From: Ignavibacteriales bacterium
Lineage (GTDB): Bacteria; Bacteroidota; Ignavibacteria; Ignavibacteriales; Ignavibacteriaceae
Direction: 5' to 3'
Assembly: GCA_015709675.1 (NCBI GenBank)
Contig: CP054182.1
Span: 909,448 to 973,447 of the forward strand
DNA length: 64,000 nt
Part shown: piece by piece, positions 7,370 through 14,393 of the stretch
Layout of the letters: each line of letters begins with the position of its first letter
Numbering within the stretch: position 1 is the stretch's first letter
The notes under the pieces: model-generated
Told to the model about the DNA's origin: nothing
The model's database searches: none
Seen by the model: the letters and a program-made list of their open reading frames with translations, nothing else
Position numbers and translations under genes: made by a program

Positions 7370-8286
7370 TTGATTTACTCAAATTTCGGATTGAAGGATA
7401 TATGAAACCGCCCTCTTGTTTGGAGATCAGAAAGGAATATCAAAACAACCGGAAGGAAATTCAAACTGAGGGAGCTATCAGAAATATGAAACTTACCTAT
7501 ACAGAAAGAGGGGTTTTTGGTAATGGCAGTCTTGCAAAGCTTTTTTTCGGTAATAACATAGCGGACTTAAACTACTCTGATCTGACTGAAGGTGCGGAAG
7601 AACTCTCTGATTCACTTGAAACCCCATTGAGTGATATTCATATTTATTCAATGGAAGTAGGGTTCACTACCTTGATGAAAAATCCCTCAAAAGAATATCT
7701 TTCCAAGATTATGGGGGCAAAAGGTTTGTTGACTCAGGAATATGAAACCGGGAAGCGGTTCTTAAACAAGGGGAGCAGAGCCATAAAGTTTTATGATAAG
7801 GGGAAGGAAATTCAGGCGAAGAAGAAAACAGAAAATATTCCCGAAATTAGGGGATTGAATTTTCTGAGAACTGAAATAAAATTGAACCGATTGAACACCC
7901 TGAAACTACCTTCACCGGGAAAGCAGACTTTGAAAAGTATTATTCAGGCAGATCAGTTAATGAAGTTATCAGAGATATTTGATTCACAGATTAAAGAGAT
8001 AATCTTTATGAGACATATAGCCGACATTCCAGAAAAGATAAAGACTCAGAAGGACTTAGAGAAACTCTTCAGGCAAACAGGAATAGAATCATTCCGAAAA
8101 AAGGGAATTGATATTGAATCCCTTATTTCCTCTCTCCCGGTTAAGGAACGGCAGAAGAGGAACCTCAGGAAGAAATATTTGCTGCCGGATTATTCCTCAG
8201 ATATTTATGAGCCCTCTGAAGAAGAAAAGGAATTCCGGGAAAAGCTGAATGAGAAAATTTCTGTTTTCAGGGAATCAGTTTATTAA
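7366..8286 (+). CDS. Phage/plasmid replication initiator (gene II/X-like, rolling-circle type)
   Basis: 306 residues. The pattern IHIYSMEVGFTT (about 91-103), then AIKFYDKGKEIQ (about 139-150) and LNFLRTEIKLNRL (about 165-177) is the arrangement of phage/plasmid Rep proteins of the gene II/X (Phage_CRI) type: a beta-strand motif, Y-D-K-x-x-E and L-R-x-E-x-x-L. The catalytic Tyr cannot be fixed with certainty; Tyr143 in YDK is part of the signature rather than proven to be the nicking residue. It is last in the element's gene cluster, followed by candidate origin sequence. It suggests the element can replicate as a circle after excision. Confidence 0.75.
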   Translation: MIDLLKFRIEGYMKPPSCLEIRKEYQNNRKEIQTEGAIRNMKLTYTERGVFGNGSLAKLFFGNNIADLNYSDLTEGAEELSDSLETPLSDIHIYSMEVGFTTLMKNPSKEYLSKIMGAKGLLTQEYETGKRFLNKGSRAIKFYDKGKEIQAKKKTENIPEIRGLNFLRTEIKLNRLNTLKLPSPGKQTLKSIIQADQLMKLSEIFDSQIKEIIFMRHIADIPEKIKTQKDLEKLFRQTGIESFRKKGIDIESLISSLPVKERQKRNLRKKYLLPDYSSDIYEPSEEEKEFREKLNEKISVFRESVY

Positions 8287-8865
8287 GCCCCCTCTCAGAT
8301 ATACCCTCAGGGAGAGAACCTCTCTCATAAGAGCCCTAATTGATAAATTCAGGGGTTATCTATAATGGATTAAAATAGATTCCCCTCTGATCTGAATCCT
8401 TAATAAAAATGAGCCGGAGAGCACACTTCCCGGCTTATCCTCCCGGTAAACTAATTCCTCTACATTAGAGGCAAAATAGCGGAATATAGCGGAACATAGT
8501 GCAAGGCGGAGCTTCAAAACAATTGAAAGAAAATTGATTGAAGAGATATTCCCTTTACTGAAACATTAAAAAAAGGAAGAGATTCCCTCTCTCCGAAAAA
8601 CCCACTTTCCAGAACCCACACCCGGCACCAGTCAATTGATTAGAGTTAAATACCAAGCTGTGAATTGAAAGAAAATTGAATGATTAGGCAGCAGAACCAG
8701 AAGAATAAGGGAGTCGGGAACTCATAATTTATCTTCATTCAATGAGATCAGTTTTCCGGGTTTTTGCCTATTATTTGCTCAATCGGTGGCGAATTGGTGC
8801 TTTTTTAAGTGTATATACTGACTGAACCCCTTTTATATCAATTGTTTATGAGGATTAGTCTTGTG
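8287..8865. other. Non-coding tail of the element with origin-like structures
   Basis: No plausible gene. Visible structures: a hairpin AGCCGG (8412-8417)/CCGGCT (8430-8435) downstream of rep; CCTCTA-CAT-TAGAGG (8457-8471), immediately followed by two tandem 10-mers TAGCGGAATA and TAGCGGAACA (8477-8496); a 17-bp direct repeat AATTGAAAGAAAATTGA at 8521-8537 and 8663-8679. A nicking hairpin flanked by iteron-like repeats is what a rolling-circle origin could look like. No nick-site consensus can be assigned. Confidence 0.45.
8778..8801 (+). repeat. 24-bp internal direct repeat, right copy
   Basis: Identical to 4345-4368 and followed by a run of T. It lies 64 bp inside the right attachment site; the left copy is 102 bp inside the left one. 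Confidence 0.8.
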
Positions 8866-8903
8866 CCTCTCGGGGGCACAATGCCATAAAAACAGGGGAA
8901 ATT
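8866..8903. repeat. Right attachment site
   Basis: Starts CCTCTCGGGGGCACAA and ends AAAAACAGGGGAAATT, matching the tRNA-Arg site at 4205-4242. Only the 3' part of the tRNA is duplicated, so it is not a functional tRNA gene. Confidence 0.85.
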
Positions 8904-9278
8904 CTTTGTGCCTTAGCGTCTTTGAGCGGGTTGTGCTGTGTCATCCTAAAGCCGGAAAGGTCTCCCGCAGATTCCGCAGATAAACGCAGAAGCATCTTCA
9001 TCAGAACGATATTTTCCAGGATTCTAAAAAACAAGCCCCCTCATTTATGTTTATCAACAAACCTTACAGCCATATATATAGGTGTGTTGGCATTAGTTGC
9101 CAATTAGCAACTAATTCTCTTTTTTAATAGGAACTTCTCTCATTGTAGAAAAACAAAAAGTGTCAAAACAGGCCAAAAACAGGGTTTTTTTGCTTATCTG
9201 TTAGCAATAGATATGGCACAGATATTGACCTGCGGAAAGGGTATTCTGTAACTAATTTATTCAATGCAGAGGTTCTCT
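8904..9278. other. Intergenic region with degenerate repeats and a hairpin
   Basis: No convincing gene. It contains degenerate GCAGATT/CGCAGA repeat fragments (8965-8995) and a perfect hairpin TTAGTTGC-CAATTA-GCAACTAA (9093-9114) followed by TTCTCTTTTTT. The hairpin could end transcripts from the element or act upstream of the cytochrome gene. The hairpin is AT-rich, so terminator strength is doubtful. Confidence 0.5.
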
Positions 9279-11654
9279 ATGAAATCTAAATTACTCTTCG
9301 TGCTCGCAGTGCTGATGCTGGTAACAACAGCAGATGCACAGCGCGCAAAAATCAAGCTTGAAAGAGTTACGTATCGCACCGAATTGCCAAATGTCGGAAC
9401 AAACTCCGTTGCAACAGGAATGTATGTTATCCCTAACGGACAGTATGCATATTTCGTTGCACAAAATATTGGCAATACCGAACCGATTCTTACCAAAACT
9501 TTCACGCTTGAATCAAAACCCGCAGGTTCAGCAGCAGTCATCAATCAGATGCCTGATTCTGTTCAGGGCGGCGGATGGTATAACTTCAAGTCAGATGTAA
9601 AAGGCGAATACAAGGTAAAACTTGTTATTACCACCGCATCTGGCACCGATGATACCACCATTTCAGTTTTTTCAGGAAACTATGTTGGCGTTGGCGGATT
9701 TGAAGGCACCACAGCGGCTTATCCTCAGTGTATGAGCTGCCACGGCTCAATGCCTGCTTTCCAGACCATCTTCAGTGAATGGAACACTTCCATGCACGCT
9801 CAGGGTCTAAAGCTTCTTCTTTCCTACGATAACGGCGCTACTCATCACTTCCGCGCAAACTGTATTAAATGTCACGCCACCGGACCAGACCTGTTTATCG
9901 AATCAGCCAATAACGGATTTAATGATCTGGCTACCCAGCTCGGATGGGCATTTACAGCAGTTCCAAGCCCGGCTAAATGGGACAGTTTAAAGACCGGTTT
10001 CCCTGGTCTTATTAACCATGCAACCATCGGCTGCGAAAACTGCCACGGTGCAGGCAGCGAACACGCTCAGGCAGGAGACAAGAAGAAAATTCAAATCTCC
10101 CTTAATGAAGGTGTCTGCATGCAGTGCCACGACCGTCATAGCGGCGGAACTCAGTACAATTCTTCAAAGCACTCCATAGCGGTGTGGAGCAGTTCTTTTG
10201 CACAGACAGCATCAAGCCAGAACAATAATCTTCAGAACTGTATCCGCTGCCACGATGCAAAAGGATTCATCAACTATACCAAAGGATTTACGACCAATAC
10301 CACCGGTATGCTGGAAGCAGATCACGAAGTTATCTCATGCCAGACCTGCCACGATCCTCACAAGGGCGGACTCCGCACTTCACCGGTTGCAGGTGATACA
10401 CTTGGTAACGGCTTTAAATACAGCGTAGCCGGAAGTGATTTCGGCGGCGAAGGTAAGCTTTGCATGAGCTGTCATAAGTCAAGAAGAGACAATGTGTCGT
10501 ATGTAGCTACAAACGTTACTTCATCACACTGGGGTCCTCACTATAATGCTCAGACTGATATTCTTTTAGGTCAGAATGCTGCAGAATTTGATGCCCCTTA
10601 TGCTCAGTCTAATCATAAATATGCAGTTGCAAATTCATGCGTTGACTGTCATATGGTTGCTGGTCCTGAATCTTCATCAGATCCAAACAGAAACACCGTT
10701 GGTGAACACACCTTCGGACTCCGCAATCCTGCAAATAACTTTGAATATACTGCCGGCTGCGTAAGCTGCCACGGTCCAAAAACCAGCTTTGCTGATTTCG
10801 TAGCTGCAATGGACTATGACAATGACGGTACCATTGAAGGTATTCAGGACGAAGTTAAAGGCCTGAAAAAATGGCTCGTTTACTGGCTCCCACCTGCAGG
10901 TGTTGACTCTGTCAGCTGGCAGCTGATCGGCAGCACACCAAACAACACCAATCTGAAAAAAGCTTACTGGAACTATAAGCTTATTGACGGCGACGCAAGC
11001 TATGGAATGCACAATACCAAGTACACCATCAGCGTACTCCTGAAATCAATCTATATGATTGGCGGAGACGTTCCTGTTGAACTGCTTTCATTCACCGGTG
11101 CTCTTGACAATAACGTTGTTAATCTGAAATGGGAAACCGGTTCAGAAGTTAACAATAAGGGCTTCAATGTTGAAAGAAAAGTAAACGGCGAATGGAAATC
11201 CATCAGCTTTATTAACGGTAAAGGAACAACTACTGAAGCTACAAGCTACAGCTACAGTGATGATCTGCGCAATGCAAACGTCAACGGTACGGTTGTTTAC
11301 CGCCTGAAACAGGTTGATATGGACGGATCATACACCTATACAAAAGAAATTGAATTCAGCCTTGGACAGGTTCCGCAGGAATTTGCTCTCGAGCAGAACT
11401 TCCCGAACCCGTTCAACCCAAGCACCACCATCAAGTTTGCAGTTCCGGTTAACGGAAATGTAAAACTGGCTGTTTATGACGCAATGGGTAATCTCGTAAA
11501 AGTTCTTGTTGACGAAACAAAGGCAGCAGGAAAATATGAAGTTACCTGGAACGGCGACAATAACAGCGGAGCAAAAGTAGCAAGCGGCGTTTACTTCTAT
11601 AAGGTAAGTGCAGGCACCTACACAATGACCAAGAAAATGGTTATGATGAAGTAA
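9279..11654 (+). CDS. Nine-heme c-type cytochrome with T9SS sorting domain
   Basis: 791 residues from ATG 9279 (MKSKLLFVLAVLMLVTTADA, a clear signal peptide); an in-frame ATG at 9264 is less likely. Nine CxxCH heme-binding motifs lie at about residues 150 (CMSCH), 197 (CIKCH), 252 (CENCH), 279 (CMQCH), 321 (CIRCH), 354 (CQTCH), 395 (CMSCH), 454 (CVDCH) and 493 (CVSCH). A fibronectin-like linker from VPVELLSF and a T9SS type A domain (EQNFPNPFNP, ending KKMVMMK) follow. The heme part resembles cytochrome c554/NrfA-type multiheme proteins, but no enzyme-specific motif is fixed. With a T9SS tail it should end up outside the outer membrane, consistent with extracellular electron transfer (inference). 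Confidence 0.93.
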   Translation: MKSKLLFVLAVLMLVTTADAQRAKIKLERVTYRTELPNVGTNSVATGMYVIPNGQYAYFVAQNIGNTEPILTKTFTLESKPAGSAAVINQMPDSVQGGGWYNFKSDVKGEYKVKLVITTASGTDDTTISVFSGNYVGVGGFEGTTAAYPQCMSCHGSMPAFQTIFSEWNTSMHAQGLKLLLSYDNGATHHFRANCIKCHATGPDLFIESANNGFNDLATQLGWAFTAVPSPAKWDSLKTGFPGLINHATIGCENCHGAGSEHAQAGDKKKIQISLNEGVCMQCHDRHSGGTQYNSSKHSIAVWSSSFAQTASSQNNNLQNCIRCHDAKGFINYTKGFTTNTTGMLEADHEVISCQTCHDPHKGGLRTSPVAGDTLGNGFKYSVAGSDFGGEGKLCMSCHKSRRDNVSYVATNVTSSHWGPHYNAQTDILLGQNAAEFDAPYAQSNHKYAVANSCVDCHMVAGPESSSDPNRNTVGEHTFGLRNPANNFEYTAGCVSCHGPKTSFADFVAAMDYDNDGTIEGIQDEVKGLKKWLVYWLPPAGVDSVSWQLIGSTPNNTNLKKAYWNYKLIDGDASYGMHNTKYTISVLLKSIYMIGGDVPVELLSFTGALDNNVVNLKWETGSEVNNKGFNVERKVNGEWKSISFINGKGTTTEATSYSYSDDLRNANVNGTVVYRLKQVDMDGSYTYTKEIEFSLGQVPQEFALEQNFPNPFNPSTTIKFAVPVNGNVKLAVYDAMGNLVKVLVDETKAAGKYEVTWNGDNNSGAKVASGVYFYKVSAGTYTMTKKMVMMK

Positions 11655-11689
11655 TATATACTTCACCGCACACGAACATACTTCTTATA

Positions 11690-11715
11690 AAAGGCACCCC
11701 GGAAGGGGTGCCTTT
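11690..11715 (+). terminator. Intrinsic terminator of the cytochrome gene
   Basis: AAAGGCACCCC (11690-11700), loop GGAA, GGGGTGCCTTT (11705-11715), then GTTTTA. A perfect 11-bp stem 36 bp after the stop codon. Confidence 0.9.
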
Positions 11716-11863
11716 GTTTTATGAAGTATGACTTTCCACTCCCACTCTCAGTTCTTCCTGTCCCGGATTTGATCACCCCGCGAAAAGATTCAACTTTTCT
11801 GAGTATTTTTCCCTGCAGTTAATTGTAAATTATACATTGTACATTCTTTGTAAGGTTCCGGTC

Positions 11864-12544
11864 ATGGAAAAGGTTTTGCTGCTGATTGTTTTGCATTGTA
11901 TGGTTATTCTTCCTCAGGTCAGGGTGCAGGACCTTATGAAAGATCCCGTAACAGATCTTTCCCCCTTCAGCTATAACTCATATGAAAAACTATTCTCTCC
12001 CCCGGAAGTTTACATAATGGATGTAATGCTGCGGGACAGTTCAGAAATTTCTTATGATTCACTTTATCGCGCGTATGATACGGTACGTACTGTTTATGAC
12101 AGGGTATTTTCCGGAATCGGGTTCGGGCTGTATTTTGAAAAGGATGAAAAAGGAGAGCTTGATGTTTGGTACACCATTGATCTGCCGTTTGGGTTCAGCG
12201 TTAATCCGTTCAGTTTTTATGCAGTGCTGCGTTTAATGCGGAGGCCTGAATACCCGCAGGAAAACTATGATGTTCCGGAACCGCCGATGATTTTTGATCT
12301 CTCCTATCTGCTCGGGGCTTCGGTCCGGATTGATATATATAAAAAAATCTCACTTCAGCCGGTAGTGCGGAAAGTGATCAGAAAGGGAAAATCAGATGAA
12401 TATAATCTCGGGCTGCAGATCAGGGCTGGAAATCAGCTGGGCGGCTTCTATGCTGATTATCATTATGCTCTCTCATCCTTTGATGATTACGTAAGCATCG
12501 GTATGGTACTGCCCGTGAGTGTGTTGTTCCTTCAGGAGTGGTAA
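11864..12544 (+). CDS. Secreted/outer-membrane protein of unknown function
   Basis: 226 residues from ATG 11864 (MEKVLLLIVLHCMVILPQ, a signal peptide). An in-frame upstream ATG at 11837 lies within a heptamer-type repeat and is disfavoured. The mature part has strand-like alternation (GIGFGLYFEKDEKGELDVWYTIDLPFG, YNLGLQIRAGNQLGGFYADYHYAL) and ends with a hydrophobic strand before W235, suggestive of a small outer-membrane beta-barrel. It stands alone between the cytochrome gene and the convergent STAS/kinase gene. No family is recognised. Confidence 0.7.
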   Translation: MEKVLLLIVLHCMVILPQVRVQDLMKDPVTDLSPFSYNSYEKLFSPPEVYIMDVMLRDSSEISYDSLYRAYDTVRTVYDRVFSGIGFGLYFEKDEKGELDVWYTIDLPFGFSVNPFSFYAVLRLMRRPEYPQENYDVPEPPMIFDLSYLLGASVRIDIYKKISLQPVVRKVIRKGKSDEYNLGLQIRAGNQLGGFYADYHYALSSFDDYVSIGMVLPVSVLFLQEW

Positions 12545-12710
12545 GAAACGTATGGGGCTAAAAGGTTAACAGCTTCCGGTCTTAAAAGAAATTTCGTAAT
12601 AAGACGCAGAAAAGTTTTACAACACAATTCGCCGCGGCGAAAAGTAAAGGTCAATGAAAAGTAACAGGGAGGAAGAATTCGCGCTAAGCCGCAAGGAAGA
12701 AGTCTGAATC

Positions 12711-12738
12711 AATTCATAATTCACACTTCGTAATTCTT
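12711..12738 (-). repeat. Heptanucleotide tandem repeat (4 units)
   Basis: AATTCAT, AATTCAC, ACTTCGT, AATTCTT in 7-bp phase. The last unit overlaps the TAA stop of the gene at 12737-13666. Confidence 0.85.
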
Positions 12739-13666
12739 AGGACATAATATCTTTTCTGATAGCGAAGACGTCTTCGTTTTCGTTTCGCTGCCAGGAGGCC
12801 TCGGAGGAGAGTTCGGTAATCAGCAGAAGACCATAATGCTCCGGCACTTCAAAATTCCCCTGATCACGCTGGGGATTTTCGCGGCGCGAAAGTGATACAC
12901 TGTAGGGGGACTCAGCATGGCAGACCACTTCGTTCACGTTATCCTGATAAACCACATAGTTTTTTCCGACCACATCCGGCCCGTAGGGAGGCGGTATAAG
13001 AACATCCCCCTGCTGGGTGAGGGTATCACGGTCAACCGGCTTGATAAAGAAACCGTTGCCCGTGGTGATGGTCTTAACGTAAAAATGGAAGGGATGCAGT
13101 TCAAAGAGAAATTTTACAATATTGCTGCGTGAGTGCTTTACGCAGTTTGAAAAGAGCTCGTATATAAGCACCTGTATTTCGTGGATGATCTTTTCCATCT
13201 CCTGCGGATTGGGGTGATCATAATGATGCTGAATAAGCGCGCGGGCTGAATCACTGATGAAGTGTATATACTTCATTTCCCCCGGAAGAGTGATGATAAT
13301 CTTGTTGTTTACGGAGCGGTTATTGGTCATAAAGTGATACACTGCGCGGTTTACTGAACTGTATATCTGGAAGACCCCGTCCAGACGGAGCATTTTGATA
13401 AGCGAACGGATATTTTTATCCAGGCAGGCAAGTTTAATAAACCCTTCCGTGCCGGAAAGCTGCTTCCGGGCGGTAACCATTGCGGCGAGAAAAGAACTGT
13501 CTGCAAATTCAACGGAGCTGAAATCAACGACAATTTTAACTCCGGCATCATTACGGATCAGATTCATGATCTCACTCAAGAATTTTTCCGTGTGCTCATT
13601 AGTGGCCCGGGGTATTTGCAGTTTCAGGACGTGAACTCCTGAAATTTCTTCTATGCTTGTAATCAT
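12737..13666 (-). CDS. STAS domain fused to RsbW-like anti-sigma kinase domain
   Basis: 309 residues. Residues 1-105 form a STAS (SpoIIAA/RsbV-like) domain: KIVVDFSSVEFADSSFLAAMV contains the Ser pair at the usual phosphorylation site. Residues about 125-309 are a GHKL ATPase of the SpoIIAB/RsbW type: N-box IYELFSNCVKHS and a C-terminal GLLLITELSSEASW G2-like block; the G1 box (TTGNGF) is degenerate. It thus carries an anti-sigma antagonist and its own kinase in one chain, normally separate proteins of a partner-switching system. No sigma factor or PP2C phosphatase lies nearby. Soluble. Confidence 0.82.
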   Translation of the reverse strand: MITSIEEISGVHVLKLQIPRATNEHTEKFLSEIMNLIRNDAGVKIVVDFSSVEFADSSFLAAMVTARKQLSGTEGFIKLACLDKNIRSLIKMLRLDGVFQIYSSVNRAVYHFMTNNRSVNNKIIITLPGEMKYIHFISDSARALIQHHYDHPNPQEMEKIIHEIQVLIYELFSNCVKHSRSNIVKFLFELHPFHFYVKTITTGNGFFIKPVDRDTLTQQGDVLIPPPYGPDVVGKNYVVYQDNVNEVVCHAESPYSVSLSRRENPQRDQGNFEVPEHYGLLLITELSSEASWQRNENEDVFAIRKDIMS

Positions 13667-13872
13667 CCTGGATGGGAATATGAATAAATAATTACTGCCG
13701 TAGCAGGAGGCAAAATAATGAATAAAACCATAACGGAGAAACCGGTAAAAAACTATCTTCTGCTGAAAACCGAATGAATTTTACCCCGGAAAGAGGAAAA
13801 AATGGTTAAAATTGCGTATTTGTATGCTATTGCTGAAGGTTGTAATTTTACCTATTATTGAAAATGATTTTT

Positions 13873-14295
13873 ATGAAAAAACTGGTACTTCTCCTTCTCC
13901 CGGTGTTCTTTCTGCTGCTGCAGAGCTGCGGAGGCACGCTTACCAACAGCATCACGGTGAAGAACTCCGCCACGAATAATGTGTATCTGAATATCTTTGG
14001 CCAGCTGATTACCGTTGCCCCGGGTCAGACTCAGGTGATCAAAAATGTGCAGAAAGGGGATTACGACTATCAGACATCGTTTGACGTCCCCTCCGGCGTA
14101 TCAGGGTCATCAGTTGAAGGCAACGGCACCGGAACCCTCACAATGGCGCCATCAACCAAAATCACCATATTTTTTACCAGCCGGATACAATCTCAGCAAG
14201 GGGGCGGCGGAGCAGGCGGTGAGCAGTCGAACTACATCCTGATTATAACGATATCCAGTTCCGATAAATCCTCCGGAGAATCTACCTCTCCCTGA
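13873..14295 (+). CDS. Lipoprotein of unknown function
   Basis: 140 residues from ATG 13873 (MKKLVLLLLPVFFLLLQSCGG) with lipobox LLQSC, so lipidation at Cys19 is expected. The mature part is Thr/Gly/Ser-rich and strand-like (NSITVKNSATNNVYLNIFGQLITV) with a glycine-rich stretch GGGGAGGEQ near the C-terminus. No domain is recognised; probably anchored in the outer or inner membrane. It lies just upstream of the S9 peptidase on the same strand with a 98-bp gap. Confidence 0.75.
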   Translation: MKKLVLLLLPVFFLLLQSCGGTLTNSITVKNSATNNVYLNIFGQLITVAPGQTQVIKNVQKGDYDYQTSFDVPSGVSGSSVEGNGTGTLTMAPSTKITIFFTSRIQSQQGGGGAGGEQSNYILIITISSSDKSSGESTSP

Positions 14296-14393
14296 CGGGA
14301 TGGGGAAGCTCACCGGAAATCCTCAACTAAAAAAGACCGGAACGGGCATTCTGTCAGATCCGGTTTATGATAAACCACATACATCCAATACAA

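Larger units (their letters stand above)
4205..8903. mobile_element. Small tRNA-Arg integrative element with Rep
   Basis: About 4.7 kb bounded by 38-bp direct repeats at 4205-4242 and 8866-8903, the first overlapping the 3' end of tRNA-Arg. Cargo, all on the + strand: tyrosine recombinase, unknown protein, excisionase-like HTH protein, unknown protein, a 32-residue hydrophobic ORF and a phage/plasmid-type replication initiator, then about 580 bp of non-coding DNA. No conjugation, capsid or morphogenesis (Zot-like) gene is seen. It is therefore probably a mobilisable or satellite-type element, or an integrated plasmid that uses a helper. Genes in it use a purine-rich, AG-heavy coding style unlike the flanking secretome genes. 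Confidence 0.85.

Noticed and set aside
4144-8880. Second tRNA-Arg gene at the right att site
   Set aside because: Only the 3' T-stem/acceptor portion is present at 8866; no D or anticodon arm precedes it.
8922-9107. 61-residue plus-strand frame after the right att site
   Set aside because: Composed of degenerate GCAGATT-type repeats with no start signal or recognisable protein features.
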